The notes under the pieces are model-generated. The model ran no database searches. It had not been told where the DNA came from and worked only from the letters and a program-made list of their open reading frames with translations. Below are positions 20,449 through 30,922 of a stretch of 64,000 bases of DNA, in pieces (position 1 is the stretch's first letter; every line of letters begins with the position of its first letter). The DNA is from Bidens hawaiensis (Eukaryota > Streptophyta > Magnoliopsida > Asterales > Asteraceae): NCBI GenBank assembly GCA_021521415.1, contig JAIQDT010002061.1:62001-126000 (forward strand). The letters run 5' to 3'. Position numbers and translations under genes: made by a program.

Positions 20449-20561
20449 GGTCAGGAAATCAGAACTTTTATTTTTAACCCTCAACTTTGAAATTTGGCAT
20501 ATTTAGTTTTTTTTCTTTGAAAAATTTACATTTTGAACTCGAAATTTTCACGATGTTACAT

Positions 20562-20566
20562 ATAGA
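20562..20566. repeat. Target-site duplication of family B copy 1, right
   Basis: TATAG directly follows the LTR terminus GTTACA and matches the left copy. Confidence 0.85.
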
Positions 20567-22415
20567 TTATGTTGGATCATAAACATAATTAGGTGATGGT
20601 CTTACAATCATTATAACAAGAAGAAAAAAAGACAAGAAAACATGAACAAAACTTTATGTCTACTTTCTGATCTTGAGATAAACAAACAAAAGAAAATATA
20701 AATTAAAAACTCCATTGAAAGAACTATTATTGGAGAGAGAAGAAGAATGAGCAGATGAAAATGATGACCATATGGGGTATTTATTGTTGTGATTTGAAAG
20801 AGATTAAGTAAGTCTTGAGAAGAAAGTTGTGTTTGAAATATGTTATAAAGATGTTCTTATTTCAATAAAAGATGTCACATAAAATACTTAGGATAAAAAC
20901 AATTTAAGATGACTATAATTATTTATGTTAAATGTTAATATAGTAATATAGACAAACCCGGTTCAAAGTGTTAAATTGACGATTGCATATATGAAAATAA
21001 TGTTAATAACTTCAAATGAACTATTGATGATTCAATAATAATAATAATAATAATATAGCGTTGAAATCAAGTTTGAAAAATAGCAAATGTTACATGTACG
21101 AGTCCAAAAATCCCGATTTCGAAAATCACAAATTCTTGGTATCGGTACCGAAATTTTTGGTTCGGTTCGGTACCGTACTGGTATTTAGGTAAAATTCGAG
21201 AAATACCGATCCCGTACCATACGTACCGGTACCGTACCGATACCAAAACTCAAAATTTTGGTACCGATTCGGTACCAAAACGGTACCGGTACCAAATTTG
21301 CTCATCATTGCTTTCAAATCTCACATTTCCCCTCTCTTTTCCTTTCATTTCTTCCCTTAAATAAAACTTGAGAACACACAATTTTTAATTTTTCCTTTCT
21401 TTTCAAAAAAAACTTAAAAACACACCTACCTTTATCTTTACATTCATTTCCTTTCCCTCATCCAGTTGAACAAAACTCAGAATCACAAGGTAAAAAAAGG
21501 GCACTATTACCTCCATGCTAAAACCCTTTTCATAAATATTAAATAGTTGGTGTTTGGTGCTCAATGAATGAATGATAATAGATATGTGTTAAGATAAATA
21601 ACAGAATGATAAAAACATTTTTTATATTTATATAATATGGTGTATAGGATAAAGTAAAATGAAAAGAATATTGAGAAAAGTGTAGGAAAGAAGAGGACAT
21701 TGTGCTAATGATTCTAAGTTGAAATTAACTGTGACATTTTGGTATACACATTTATTTGCAAACATATGTATTATATAGGAATTCCGGTTTGTTAGGAGAC
21801 GATTATATATTTTTTAACATTTTGCATATGTATACTTGTACTTAATTTTTTAGTTAATGATGCTCTTTACATTTGTTTGACATGCAAACGTGTGAAGCTA
21901 GATGCATTGTAAACTTGTAATAATAAGTTAGACATATCTTCAATTTCTATGGCGTTTATGGTTTTAGCTCTAGTCATGAAGATCCGAAACATAATTTGTA
22001 GGTTGGACCCTCTATAAAACACACTGTCAAATATTACTCCTTTTTAGGTCTAATATTTTACTTCAGAACAAATGCAATAGCTACTTAAAACAGCTTATGC
22101 CAACCTGACATAATTTTAGAAAAATGAAAATAATATTGGTTTAGGTGTTAATTTACAACTAAAAGACTTGATTTTATTATTATTATTATTATTATAATTA
22201 CTATATATATATATATTTGCGTATGTGAAGACTTTTCAGAAAGCCAGTCTTCTTTGAAATAACTATAATTTTTTTATTCTTACAAGTAACCATCACGCCC
22301 AAAATTATTTGAGGTGCTAATTCTTTGTGACCCGATATTCTTTTTTTTTTTACATAACAGATCGCCTAAGATGTCACAACAAAGATGTATTACGATTAGT
22401 TTAAAACAAGAAGAA
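20567..22415. other. Intergenic AT-rich DNA with a GTACC-rich hAT-like fragment
   Basis: No coding region is supported. About 21130-21310 holds repeated GGTACCG/CGGTACC words and ends near GCTCATCA, like the complete GTACC-rich hAT elements elsewhere in the window. Its other terminus is not recognisable. A short ATA microsatellite is at about 21035-21055 and a TTA microsatellite at about 22175-22195. Confidence 0.55.
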
Positions 22416-22423
22416 AGTTTAGC

Positions 22424-23024
22424 TGTAGGGCTGGCATATCGTGTATACCCGTACACGATAAGACACGAACACGAAATGGGTATACCTGTACACGATACGA
22501 AAACTTATTGTGTACCTGTAACCCAAACACGAACACGTAATACCTGGTATACACGATAATACACGGTAATAGTTGTTTAGAAACACATATTTGACAACCT
22601 TTTAGCGAAACAATAGTCGGCGAAAGTTCATAAAAGTCTTAAAATAAAATATCAAAGTCGACGGGTAAAGGCAGGAGAGAGTATGACCACGACGGGTGAT
22701 GGCAAGCGTGAGAGGGAAGGCCGACGACGAATTTCGGGTGATGGTCGGCGTGAGAGGGAGGATGGATGTTGAGACTTGAGAGACAGACGGCTGTAAGAAA
22801 CTAAGAATGAATTAGGGTTAAGGATAAATGGATAATGAGATATAATATAAGTTATAACTATATATATTTATTTAATTTTATAAATAACCAGGTATTAACA
22901 GGTACCTAACAGGTACTTTCGTGTCTACCTGCTTAATACACGAAACCTGTTAAGGTCTTACCTGTTACCTGTTAAAATCGTGTAGATACGTGTCGTGTAA
23001 TTGTGTATAAATTGCCAGCCCTAG
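22424..23024. mobile_element. Non-autonomous hAT-like TIR element
   Basis: Inverted ends TAGGGCTGGCA (22426-22436) and TGCCAGCCCTA (23013-23023) bound about 600 bp without a transposase. Flanking octamers AGTTTAGC (22416-22423) and ACTTTAGC (23025-23032) match at 7 of 8 positions, in line with hAT 8-bp duplications. The interior is rich in GTGTATACCCGTACACG-type words near its ends. The exact termini are uncertain by one or two bases. Confidence 0.65.
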
Positions 23025-23032
23025 ACTTTAGC

Positions 23033-24226
23033 CTCTCATCACACACTCATTTAAAATTATAAATGATAACTTGTCAGAATGTCTAATGATTCTTGTTTAG
23101 AAAACTATACTTGTGTTGTGTTTTTAAAGAATATATTGAAAACATTTGTTGAGGGTTGTTAGCCAACAAAACTCTATCTTTGATCCATCTACCCGTCTGT
23201 CATTTGATTATATTAAGTCCAACAATTTCATATTTTAATCTTTTTCTGTATAAAATCCCGTGAACAATAAGAAAACAAATACAACACTAAAGCTATCTCC
23301 AGCATTATTTAAATGTTCAATAATTATTTATATTCAGAAAAATATATATTTTATTAGGTGCATGCAAACCATGGCGTATGTTTCTAAGAAAAGCCGGTTA
23401 ACCTTCGGTTGGTTGTTACAAAATAGGGACGAGGATTTGTCTCGAATGTTGTCCTAGAATGTGACTTATTAACAATTTATTTGTTATAGCAGGAATAAAA
23501 TGTTTTAGATTTTTCTTTTTGTTTTCATCTGAAAAGACAATAATTATGACGCGATCATGATTCAAATAGAACTGGATTGAATATAAAAAATTTTAACTTC
23601 TTTATCGATTTAAGTTTTGTAATAATATAATTGTAAACAATACTTGTCTTGTTGAAACAAATATAAAATGAGTATTTCTTTTAGTTTAACTTACCAATTA
23701 AGATCCTAACATTTATTCGTATTTTCATATGCAATTTTCAAAACTTGCATAACAATAGATTTACTTGGAGTAACATAAATAGGAGTAGGGGTAAGAGGAG
23801 TAGGGGTAAGAGTGGATGGATATAAGGGTGTATAGCCATTAAAAAAAATCATTTAAAGACCAATTTGAACTAGACAATAAAATTTTAGGAATTACAAAGC
23901 CAATGATTAATGAGCTTTAACTTAACTCTGCACATTACTTTTATATTATTTATAATATACGAAGAATAAATTAGATAAATGTTAGACCGTATAAACCATA
24001 TGTTTATTTTGTTCTGATCATGATATAGAAGGAGGCCGTGTAACCTATTACTTCACTCTTTTAAGCATTCCTACTAAATCTACAAAACACTAGGTTCAAG
24101 TGAAGTGATACTAGAAATTTTGTATTAAACATGTTTATGTTGAATATAGCCTATGTTTTATACAACCACTCAATTGTATTAATTTAAGAAGTAACTTTCA
24201 TTGTTTCTCATATCCTAAATTAAAAA
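23033..24226. other. Intergenic DNA upstream of NMD3
   Basis: AT-rich, with no supported gene. A small direct repeat of GGAGTAGGGGTAAGA-type words lies at about 23775-23812. Confidence 0.5.
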
Positions 24227-24299
24227 TGGGCCACTGATTTGTTTCTGTTTAGCCTACAAGGATTGGACTAATCTTTGACCCAGTGAAAACTATTGGGCC
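24227..24299 (+). promoter_or_regulatory. Two site II (TGGGCC) motifs of NMD3 promoter
   Basis: TGGGCC occurs at 24227-24232 and 24294-24299. Site II elements (TGGGCY, TCP-factor targets) are typical of ribosomal-protein and ribosome-biogenesis promoters in plants. This fits the downstream gene. Confidence 0.65.
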
Positions 24300-24395
24300 G
24301 TCACACGTGATCTGATTATTAAGTTTGAGAATGTGACCAAGATATTATTATTATTAGGTTATTAATTTACACAACAGAAGCCTTAACCGCCTCTC

Positions 24396-24403
24396 AAACC
24401 CTA
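24396..24403 (+). promoter_or_regulatory. Telo-box of NMD3 promoter/leader
   Basis: AAACCCTA, the plant telo-box, lies about 100 bases downstream of the second site II motif. The site II plus telo-box combination is known for growth-linked translation genes. Confidence 0.65.
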
Positions 24404-24498
24404 CTACATATACATATACATACACATAATAATATTCTTCTTCCTACCTTACCTCCTCCGTCTTGTCTTCAATTTCAATTCAATCAACCTACTGGTAG

Positions 24499-26102
24499 GT
24501 ATGTTTTCTTTCTTTTTTTTTTAATCGAAATTTATCATTTTTATTAATCTAGTTTACGAATTTTATTATTTGCTGGTTTTGTTCATCTCCAATTAGGATA
24601 CATACTGATTTTAGTATAATTGATCTACAACTATTTGATCGAATTTGATTACTGCTGGATTTCATTTTCATCGTTGTTACAAAATCTCTGTTTATATATA
24701 CTTATACATCGTCCCAGTAAACTTAATTGAATTTGATATTTCGATTGAATATGTTTTTGTTTATTTGTTGAAATTAGAAAGAATGAATGATAATAATGTT
24801 GAATTTATCTTTGTTTTTCGGGGTTTGGGTTGGGGCGTAATGGAAATTAACCCAAGTACTGGTCCGTTTATAGGTTGGTTTTCGGGTGTCGGGTGAAATC
24901 GACTGGGTTAGTACAGGTTGGGTTTCGGGTTACATTCACAAAATTTCTATTGGTCTGTGATCAAAATTACGAAAATAAAGTTGATATTGCGCCGTGTAAT
25001 GTTTGTGTACACAAAATTCATAGTTTCATACACTTTATTTGACTCCAGTCTCAAACTGAAATAAAAGTAAACGGTCTGGAATTTAATTTACGCATAGTAT
25101 AACAAACAGTTTTAGGAACTTCAAGGCTTGAACTTCAAATGGCTTTTTCAAATTAAGCCTAATTGTGCATCATATAACATACTATAAATGCTGGGATTTT
25201 TAATGGGCGGTTTGTTAAGTTTCCCGGGTAAACTTGCAACTGCAGAAATCAACCCATAAACCAACCTGAATTGTTTTTTTTTTGGGTAAAAGGTTATTTG
25301 GGTCTCGGGTCTATTCGGGCTGGTTTGGGCGTTCAGGTCCGGTTAAAAAACACACCCCTAGTTGAAATTGAATTAGACAAACGATATTCGATTAACTGAC
25401 CTGTATCGTCGAATCGACCCAAAAACTTTTATGTACAGTCGTATGAAATTAGAGCATTTAAAAACAGTGAACCCACTCGAAAAAGTTCATGGATCCGCCA
25501 CTGATACTTGATGCACGCAGATTGTGTGGAGCTTGTTAAAAAGTGGACTCTCATTATGCTTATTTGTTATTATTTATTTTGAACACAAATTATTGACATA
25601 AAATATAGAATTAGGTGCATACATATTTGATATATTATTTTTATATTTCAAGTCTCAGTAATCCCTTTGATTATGCACTTCCAATCACCTCTAAACGTAA
25701 AATATTCATATTGAGTTTGCATATAATCTGTTTTACATATAGACATAGAAAATATGCTGCAGTATTTGCATTGGCAAAAATCATGGCAAATGTCTAAAGA
25801 TGCAATCAAATTTCATTGTTTTACCTATGAACACAAGTGGATATGTTACAAGTTATTGCAGCCCGTTAACTTTATACCAGTTTATCCAAGACGTTGAAAA
25901 CCAAATTTTACTTTTTTATAATTACAAATTGCAAGAAAGTTTTAATCTTTTGCATAAATCAGTATCTGCCATCTAGTAGAATCATGGTTTTGCACTAATC
26001 AGTAACAACTACTTAAAGTTGCAGACAGTAGCTAAACGTTTTAATAAATATTAGACTGTTTTCTATTAACTGTTATTTATTTTGTTGACTTATGTTTTTC
26101 AG
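24499..26102 (+). other. NMD3 leader intron (5' UTR)
   Basis: The exon-like CT-rich leader ending ...ACTGGTAG is followed by GTATGT (24499). The acceptor TTTTTCAG ends at 26102, two bases before the start codon. A leader intron of about 1.6 kb is common for plant housekeeping genes. The alternative donor GTAGGT at 24495 is possible. The intron holds a probable hAT-like insertion. Confidence 0.65.
24776..25361. mobile_element. Possible degenerate hAT-like insertion in NMD3 leader intron
   Basis: A segment rich in GGGTTTCGGGTT-type words ends ACACCCCTAG. It is flanked by an exact octamer TTGAAATT (24768-24775, 25362-25369). The right end resembles hAT termini but the left end does not show the matching inverted repeat, so this is tentative. 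Confidence 0.4.
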
Positions 26103-26104
26103 AA

Positions 26105-27649
26105 ATGAACGGAGAAACAGGAATGTTTACAGTACAGCAAACCGTAGGCACCGTCTTATGCTGCAAATGTGGCATAATAATGGCCCCAAACGCAGCCAAC
26201 ATGTGTGTCAAGTGCCTCCGTTCAGAAGTCGACATTACCGAGGGCCTACAAAAACACGTAACAATAATCCACTGCCCTGAGTGTGACTGCTACTTGCAAC
26301 CACCACGAACCTGGATCAAAGCCCAACTCGAGTCAAAAGAGCTGTTGACTTTTTGTGTCAAACGACTAAAAAACCTGAACAAAGTCAGGCTCATTCATGC
26401 TGAATTCATCTGGACCGAACCGCACTCCAAACGAGTCAAAGTCAAACTCAGAGTCCAAAAAGAGGTCCTTAACGGTGCAGTTCTCGAACAGGCTTACATG
26501 GTCGAGTACGTGGTTCAAGACCAAATGTGCGAGTCGTGCTCTCGGGTCCAAGCCAACCCAGACCAGTGGGTTGCTGCGGTCCAGCTCAGGCAACACGTGT
26601 CTCACCGACGCACGTTCTTCTATCTTGAACAACTTATTCTCAAACACGATGCTGCGATTCGCGCCATTCGTATCAAACAAATGGACCGCGGCATCGACTT
26701 CTTTTTTTCCAACCGTAGTCACGCGGTTAAGTTTGTCGAGTTCATTCAAAAAGTCGTCCCGATTAAGAGCCGTCATGATAAACAACTCGTGTCACAAGAT
26801 ACAAAAAGTAATAATTATAACTACAAGTACACGTTTTCAGTCGAGATCTGCCCGATTTGCCGTGAAGATCTCATTTGTCTCCCTCCAAAGCTCGCGTCTA
26901 GTTTAGGAAACTTCGGTCCGCTTGTCATTTGCACGAAGATTAGCAACAGTATTGAGTTACTTGACCCGTTAACGCTACGGGAATGTTTCCTCAGTGCTGA
27001 CCAATACTGGGGAGCCGCATTTACGCCACTTCTTTCATCGAAACAGCTAGTGGAGTATGTGGTTTTGGATGTTGAGCCGAGTCCGAATAGCGCCAAGAAC
27101 CGGTCAAAGTATATGATGGCGGATGTACAGGTGGCGCGCATGTCGGATTTTGGGATGAATGATACAATGTTTATGGTGAGGACGCATCTTGGGCGGTTGT
27201 TGAACGCGGGTGATTACGCCCTTGGTTATGACCTATACGCGGCTAATAATAATGACGTGGAGATTGATAAGTATAAAGGGCTTGTGATTCCAGAGGTTAT
27301 TTTGGTCAAGAAAAGTTACGAGGAACAGAGGCTGAAGAAGCGGGGGAAGCCCCGAACTTGGAAGGTTAAACAAATTAATATGGAGGTTGATGTGAGTGCG
27401 ACCCGGGGGCGGGCTGATGAAGAGAAGAATAATAATGAGTATGAAGAGTTTTTGAGGGATCTTGAGGAGAATCCTGATATGCGGTTTAATATTTCGTTGT
27501 ATCGGAATAAAGAGTATGTGAAGTCGGAAATGGGGTCGATGACGGATGGTGAGGATGATTTGCCTACTGTGCCTCTGGAAGAATTGCTTGATGAGCTTAA
27601 TCTAAGTGATGAGGAAGGTGGCGATGGTGATGGAGGTATGCAGGAGTAA
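26105..27649 (+). CDS. NMD3: 60S ribosomal export protein NMD3
   Basis: This encodes a 514-residue homologue of NMD3, the adaptor that binds the joining face of nascent 60S subunits and carries them through nuclear pores with exportin CRM1/XPO1. The length is close to Arabidopsis NMD3. The N-terminal treble-clef/zinc-ribbon region is clear: CCKCG at residues 19-23, CVKC at 34-37, CPEC at 57-60, a further CESC near 143-146, and CPIC in the middle of the protein. A basic KKRGKPRTWKVK segment near residue 410 is a likely nuclear localisation signal. The acidic C-terminus with LEELLDELNL is a likely leucine-rich nuclear export signal. The coding region is a single exon, with an intron in the 5' UTR. 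The ATG is the first after the TTTTTCAG acceptor. The promoter has site II and telo-box motifs. The gene looks intact. Confidence 0.96.
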   Translation: MNGETGMFTVQQTVGTVLCCKCGIIMAPNAANMCVKCLRSEVDITEGLQKHVTIIHCPECDCYLQPPRTWIKAQLESKELLTFCVKRLKNLNKVRLIHAEFIWTEPHSKRVKVKLRVQKEVLNGAVLEQAYMVEYVVQDQMCESCSRVQANPDQWVAAVQLRQHVSHRRTFFYLEQLILKHDAAIRAIRIKQMDRGIDFFFSNRSHAVKFVEFIQKVVPIKSRHDKQLVSQDTKSNNYNYKYTFSVEICPICREDLICLPPKLASSLGNFGPLVICTKISNSIELLDPLTLRECFLSADQYWGAAFTPLLSSKQLVEYVVLDVEPSPNSAKNRSKYMMADVQVARMSDFGMNDTMFMVRTHLGRLLNAGDYALGYDLYAANNNDVEIDKYKGLVIPEVILVKKSYEEQRLKKRGKPRTWKVKQINMEVDVSATRGRADEEKNNNEYEEFLRDLEENPDMRFNISLYRNKEYVKSEMGSMTDGEDDLPTVPLEELLDELNLSDEEGGDGDGGMQE

Positions 27650-29967
27650 GTGTTACCGAATAATTTTGGTTTGATTTAAATGTTTTTGTTGGATTTTTTT
27701 CTAGTGTATCGTTTAGTTTGTGAATTTATGAAAGTTATATTCGTATTTGGGACTTTAATCTATGCTTGTTTTGTTAACGGATTGGTTTGTAGAGCGTTGA
27801 TTCTGCATCATTGTCCGGTTATGTAATGGAAGTTACGAATGATTATATATTTTTGTTTTTATTTCAAACTAGTTTTTTACCGGGTCAAGTTTGTAATTTT
27901 GTCATAATAGTTGCAGAAAAATATAAGCATAAGTGCAGAAGGGACAGACAGTTGCCTTAGAAAAAGTTTCAAACATGATTACAGATAAGGTTAGTGTTTT
28001 CAGGTGGCATTTTACGTCATGTAATTCCCATCAGATATTTTTATACTAAAAGGGAGGCTTTCTGATATGGCTGCAACTGAAGTGTTGTTCAAAATGAGGT
28101 GTTTTGAGGTTTTTGCAGACCATTTTCTTCTTTGTTGCTTCTGTCCGTTTTACGACATGGTTGCCAAGAGGAAGTTGGTTTATACAAAAATTGCAGCGGT
28201 GTGTCAGGTCAGCCTATGTAGTCCTCGGTTATGCTCCGTAGTAATATGTTGCCTGCAATATATGTGTTTGTAAGTATTGTTGTGTCATTGCGTGTAAATC
28301 AAGTCTAAAGTGTTTACTTGAGTTACCCAAAAAAATGTCAATTTTGTGGTGGACAATCACTGTCTAGCCTCCTTTCGAGGTGGCGATTCGTCTTCAGCAA
28401 ATTATGATTATAGTGTATGTTAGTTTCGTTTTAGCAGATTTTAATATTCTAAATATGTTTACCTGTGGATGGGTCCTTTTCTTGGATCCTTGTGCAACTT
28501 TATCATTTTCGTTAACCTATTAACTCCAACTGTTGGGTTTGTCAAAACCATATTCAATGTCAGATTCCAACAAACTGTATAGATAACTTCATTTGAAAAT
28601 GCAATAAACTTTCACTTACAAATCACTAAAGGTCCATAAGTTAATTTTTTCTAAACTGACTATGTTGATCACAAACTAAAGACTAAATGCATTGCAACTA
28701 AAGCACAAAACACACATTAAAAAGGAAAAGAAAATGCATCGCTACTAAAACACAAAACACACATTATCAGGTTTACCAGAAAAGTGAGAACTTCAAATCA
28801 GTAAGAATCCGAATTTGTTTTCTGTTTTGCGAGCTACCATAGAATGATGCCACTAACGATGTCATGATCTTCACACACCCTAAACCACACAAATCAACCT
28901 GCACAACACAAGAAAAATAATTCTTCAAAAAAAAAAAAAAAACAAAGAAAAAGATATGCAATGCAATACCATGTCAGTTGTATCAAGGGGTGCCTTCCTT
29001 TTTAGCATATTAAAACGGGTAATAAGCAAAAGTTACAGATTCGAAGTTCATCCATCGTGCCATTGGAAGTCAATATAAATAGTGTAAACCGGATATAAAC
29101 AGTTCATGGTTAATAAATAATAATTTGCAAGCATGCATAATTGTCTTTGGTGTAAAAGCAATCGGTGAAGTTCAAAGCTTATGGTATGGGTGACAACAAA
29201 AAAATATGCGCATGGGCAATTTTGGTATTTACAAAAATTTGACAATACAGGTACGTCCAAAGTCTGAAATGAACTAAAAAAAGGACTTAAAAAATTTGCA
29301 CCGACACAAAACATTTTCTAATCAAATTTTGAATAGTTATGAACTAAGACATGTGGACCGCATCGCTTACTTTATAACTATCCAACCAAATATGATTACA
29401 AAACGATACTTTAGTAAATGGTTGTAATGTAAAACGAATAATTTCGGTGTTATTTTTTAAGTCGGTGCAATCCGACTAAGAGTTAAAAGGTATATGCGTT
29501 AATCATAAAAGGAACCAAACTGCAACGCATCATCAGACTATTGAACCAAATGCAAACCTAATAAACAACAGAAGACACTTTCAAAGAAACATACACGGCT
29601 ACACTGTCATGCTGCGTGCAAAGTTAGACATAAGTTATCATAAAGTTATCATCTGTCAGAACTCAAAAATCATATTGTATTTTGGTTGATTTTTACCTTT
29701 AAATAATTACTTAAAATCTGGCTTGAAAGATTATTAAGTAATCACAAGACACATAAATCTTGAATAAGATATATTGCTACCTCTAAAACGTAATATAATC
29801 TGAGTCAAAAACATGAAAACCAAATCATCTTATCACAAAGACATCATATAAATACTTTGGAAAAGCAAAAATGAAATTGGTTAAGATTTTCAATATAAAA
29901 TTAAGTATTCCAAAATAAGGCCTAGTTTCGAACATTTAATTAATATTTTAAAAATAAATGAATCAAT
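27650..29967. other. NMD3 3' UTR and intergenic DNA
   Basis: The first 200-300 bases are T-rich and plausibly the 3' UTR. The rest has only short, unconvincing reading frames and no recognised element. Confidence 0.5.
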
Positions 29968-30183
29968 TGAAGACGATAAGATTTCAAGTCAGACAATAAG
30001 ATTTTAAGTCTAAACCTTTATTGTATTGATTGATAAGTTGTGAATACTTGATTACAAATAAACCCTATTTATAACAATACAATTACTTGTTAGACAAGAA
30101 TAGGAAAAAAACTAACTCAAAAACCCCCTAGATTTGTAAGTACGACAACTAGGTCCCCGCACTTACTCAAGATTACACTAACA
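29968..30183 (-). mobile_element. Copia LTR, left (3' LTR in element orientation)
   Basis: 216 bp, bounded TG...CA. It shares most of its length with 33876-34070 but has about 20 extra bases near 29985-30012, a local duplication of AGATTT/ATAAGATT words. Confidence 0.7.
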
Positions 30184-30233
30184 ATCACCCCCTAATCTTG
30201 TGACACCGATGAAGCTTCGCATCTCGTTAAACT

Positions 30234-30571
30234 TCAACCGTGGCAACGCTTTGTAAGGATGTCTGCTCTTTGTAAATCTCCACTGACATGCTCCACCTTG
30301 ATTTGTTCTCTCTCGATGCATTCTCGAATGAAATGGTACCGTGTGCTGATGTGTTTGCTTCTCTCGTGAAAAACCGGGTTCTTCATCAAGGCAATAGCCG
30401 ATGAATTATCCACCTTCAACGTCACGATCTCCTCCTTTTCTCCAGTCATCTCTGACAACAAACCCCAAAGCCATAAGGCTTGACATGCAGCCGATGTAGC
30501 TGCCATAATTCAGCCTCACATGATGATAACGTCACCGTTCCTTCTTTCTGAGAAACCCATGATATCGATGA
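30234..30571 (-). pseudogene. Copia RNase H remnant
   Basis: The minus-strand frame reads the C-terminal part of a copia RNase H (DNSSAIALMKNP, HISTRYHFIREC, RADILTKR). The preceding part (SISWVSQKEG, SSCEAE) is in another frame, so at least one frameshift is present. The N-terminal RT part is missing because a second LTR abuts at about 30572. Confidence 0.75.
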
Positions 30572-30910
30572 TGTACCATAGTAGAAATCTAACTCTAAAA
30601 ACTGATTACAACTCTATCAAACCCTAACTCGGTTTGACTCTTGATGAACCCTAACTCGGTTACATCTAGATGAACCCTAACTCGGTTACACCTCACACCA
30701 ACACATTTATAACGTCTAACCATGACTTGGTTTATATAGACTAACCTAACTTGCTAGCCAAAACATTACCTATTATAATCACAATACAATTAGGAAACAT
30801 ATAACCAACTATGATCAGCTTGTCAACTTTGGTCCCTCAAGTTCACCGACTTGTGACTTGGAGTTCGAAATTACTTCCAACAATCACCCCCTAATTTCTG
30901 ACTCAAAATA
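30572..30910 (-). mobile_element. Second copia-type LTR with purine tract
   Basis: Sequence between TGTACCATAG and TTCCAACA (30892) is followed by ATCACCCCCTAATTTC, a purine tract on the minus strand. It has three tandem AACCCTAACTCGGTT-type words at about 30625-30690. It abuts the RNase H remnant and has no partner LTR in the window. Confidence 0.5.
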
Positions 30911-30922
30911 GGTGAATCTTGT

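Larger units (their letters stand above)
15835..20561 (-). mobile_element. Solo LTR, family B copy 1 (interrupted by family C solo LTR)
   Basis: This minus-oriented LTR begins on plus with TGTCACACCC and ends ...GTTACA. It is flanked by a perfect TATAG duplication (15830-15834, 20562-20566). There is no internal region, PBS or coding sequence, so it is a solo LTR left by LTR-LTR recombination. Without the nested family C insertion its length is 1962 bp, close to copy 2 at 30923-32925 (2003 bp). A minus-strand TATA box (TATAAATAG, 20182-20190) places U3 at about 20155-20561. The U3 holds a dense G-box and palindrome cluster. Two stem-loops at 16353-16426 lie in the predicted R region. Confidence 0.88.

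Noticed and set aside
20152..20506. Frames on both strands rich in Thr, Arg, His
   Set aside because: They are by-products of the CACGTG and CATCGCG repeats in the family B U3.
26366..27141. Minus-strand frames opposite NMD3
   Set aside because: They are shadows of a conserved coding region on the plus strand.
28067..28273. Small cysteine-rich frame downstream of NMD3
   Set aside because: No signal peptide or conserved cysteine spacing could be recognised, and there are no gene-like flanks.
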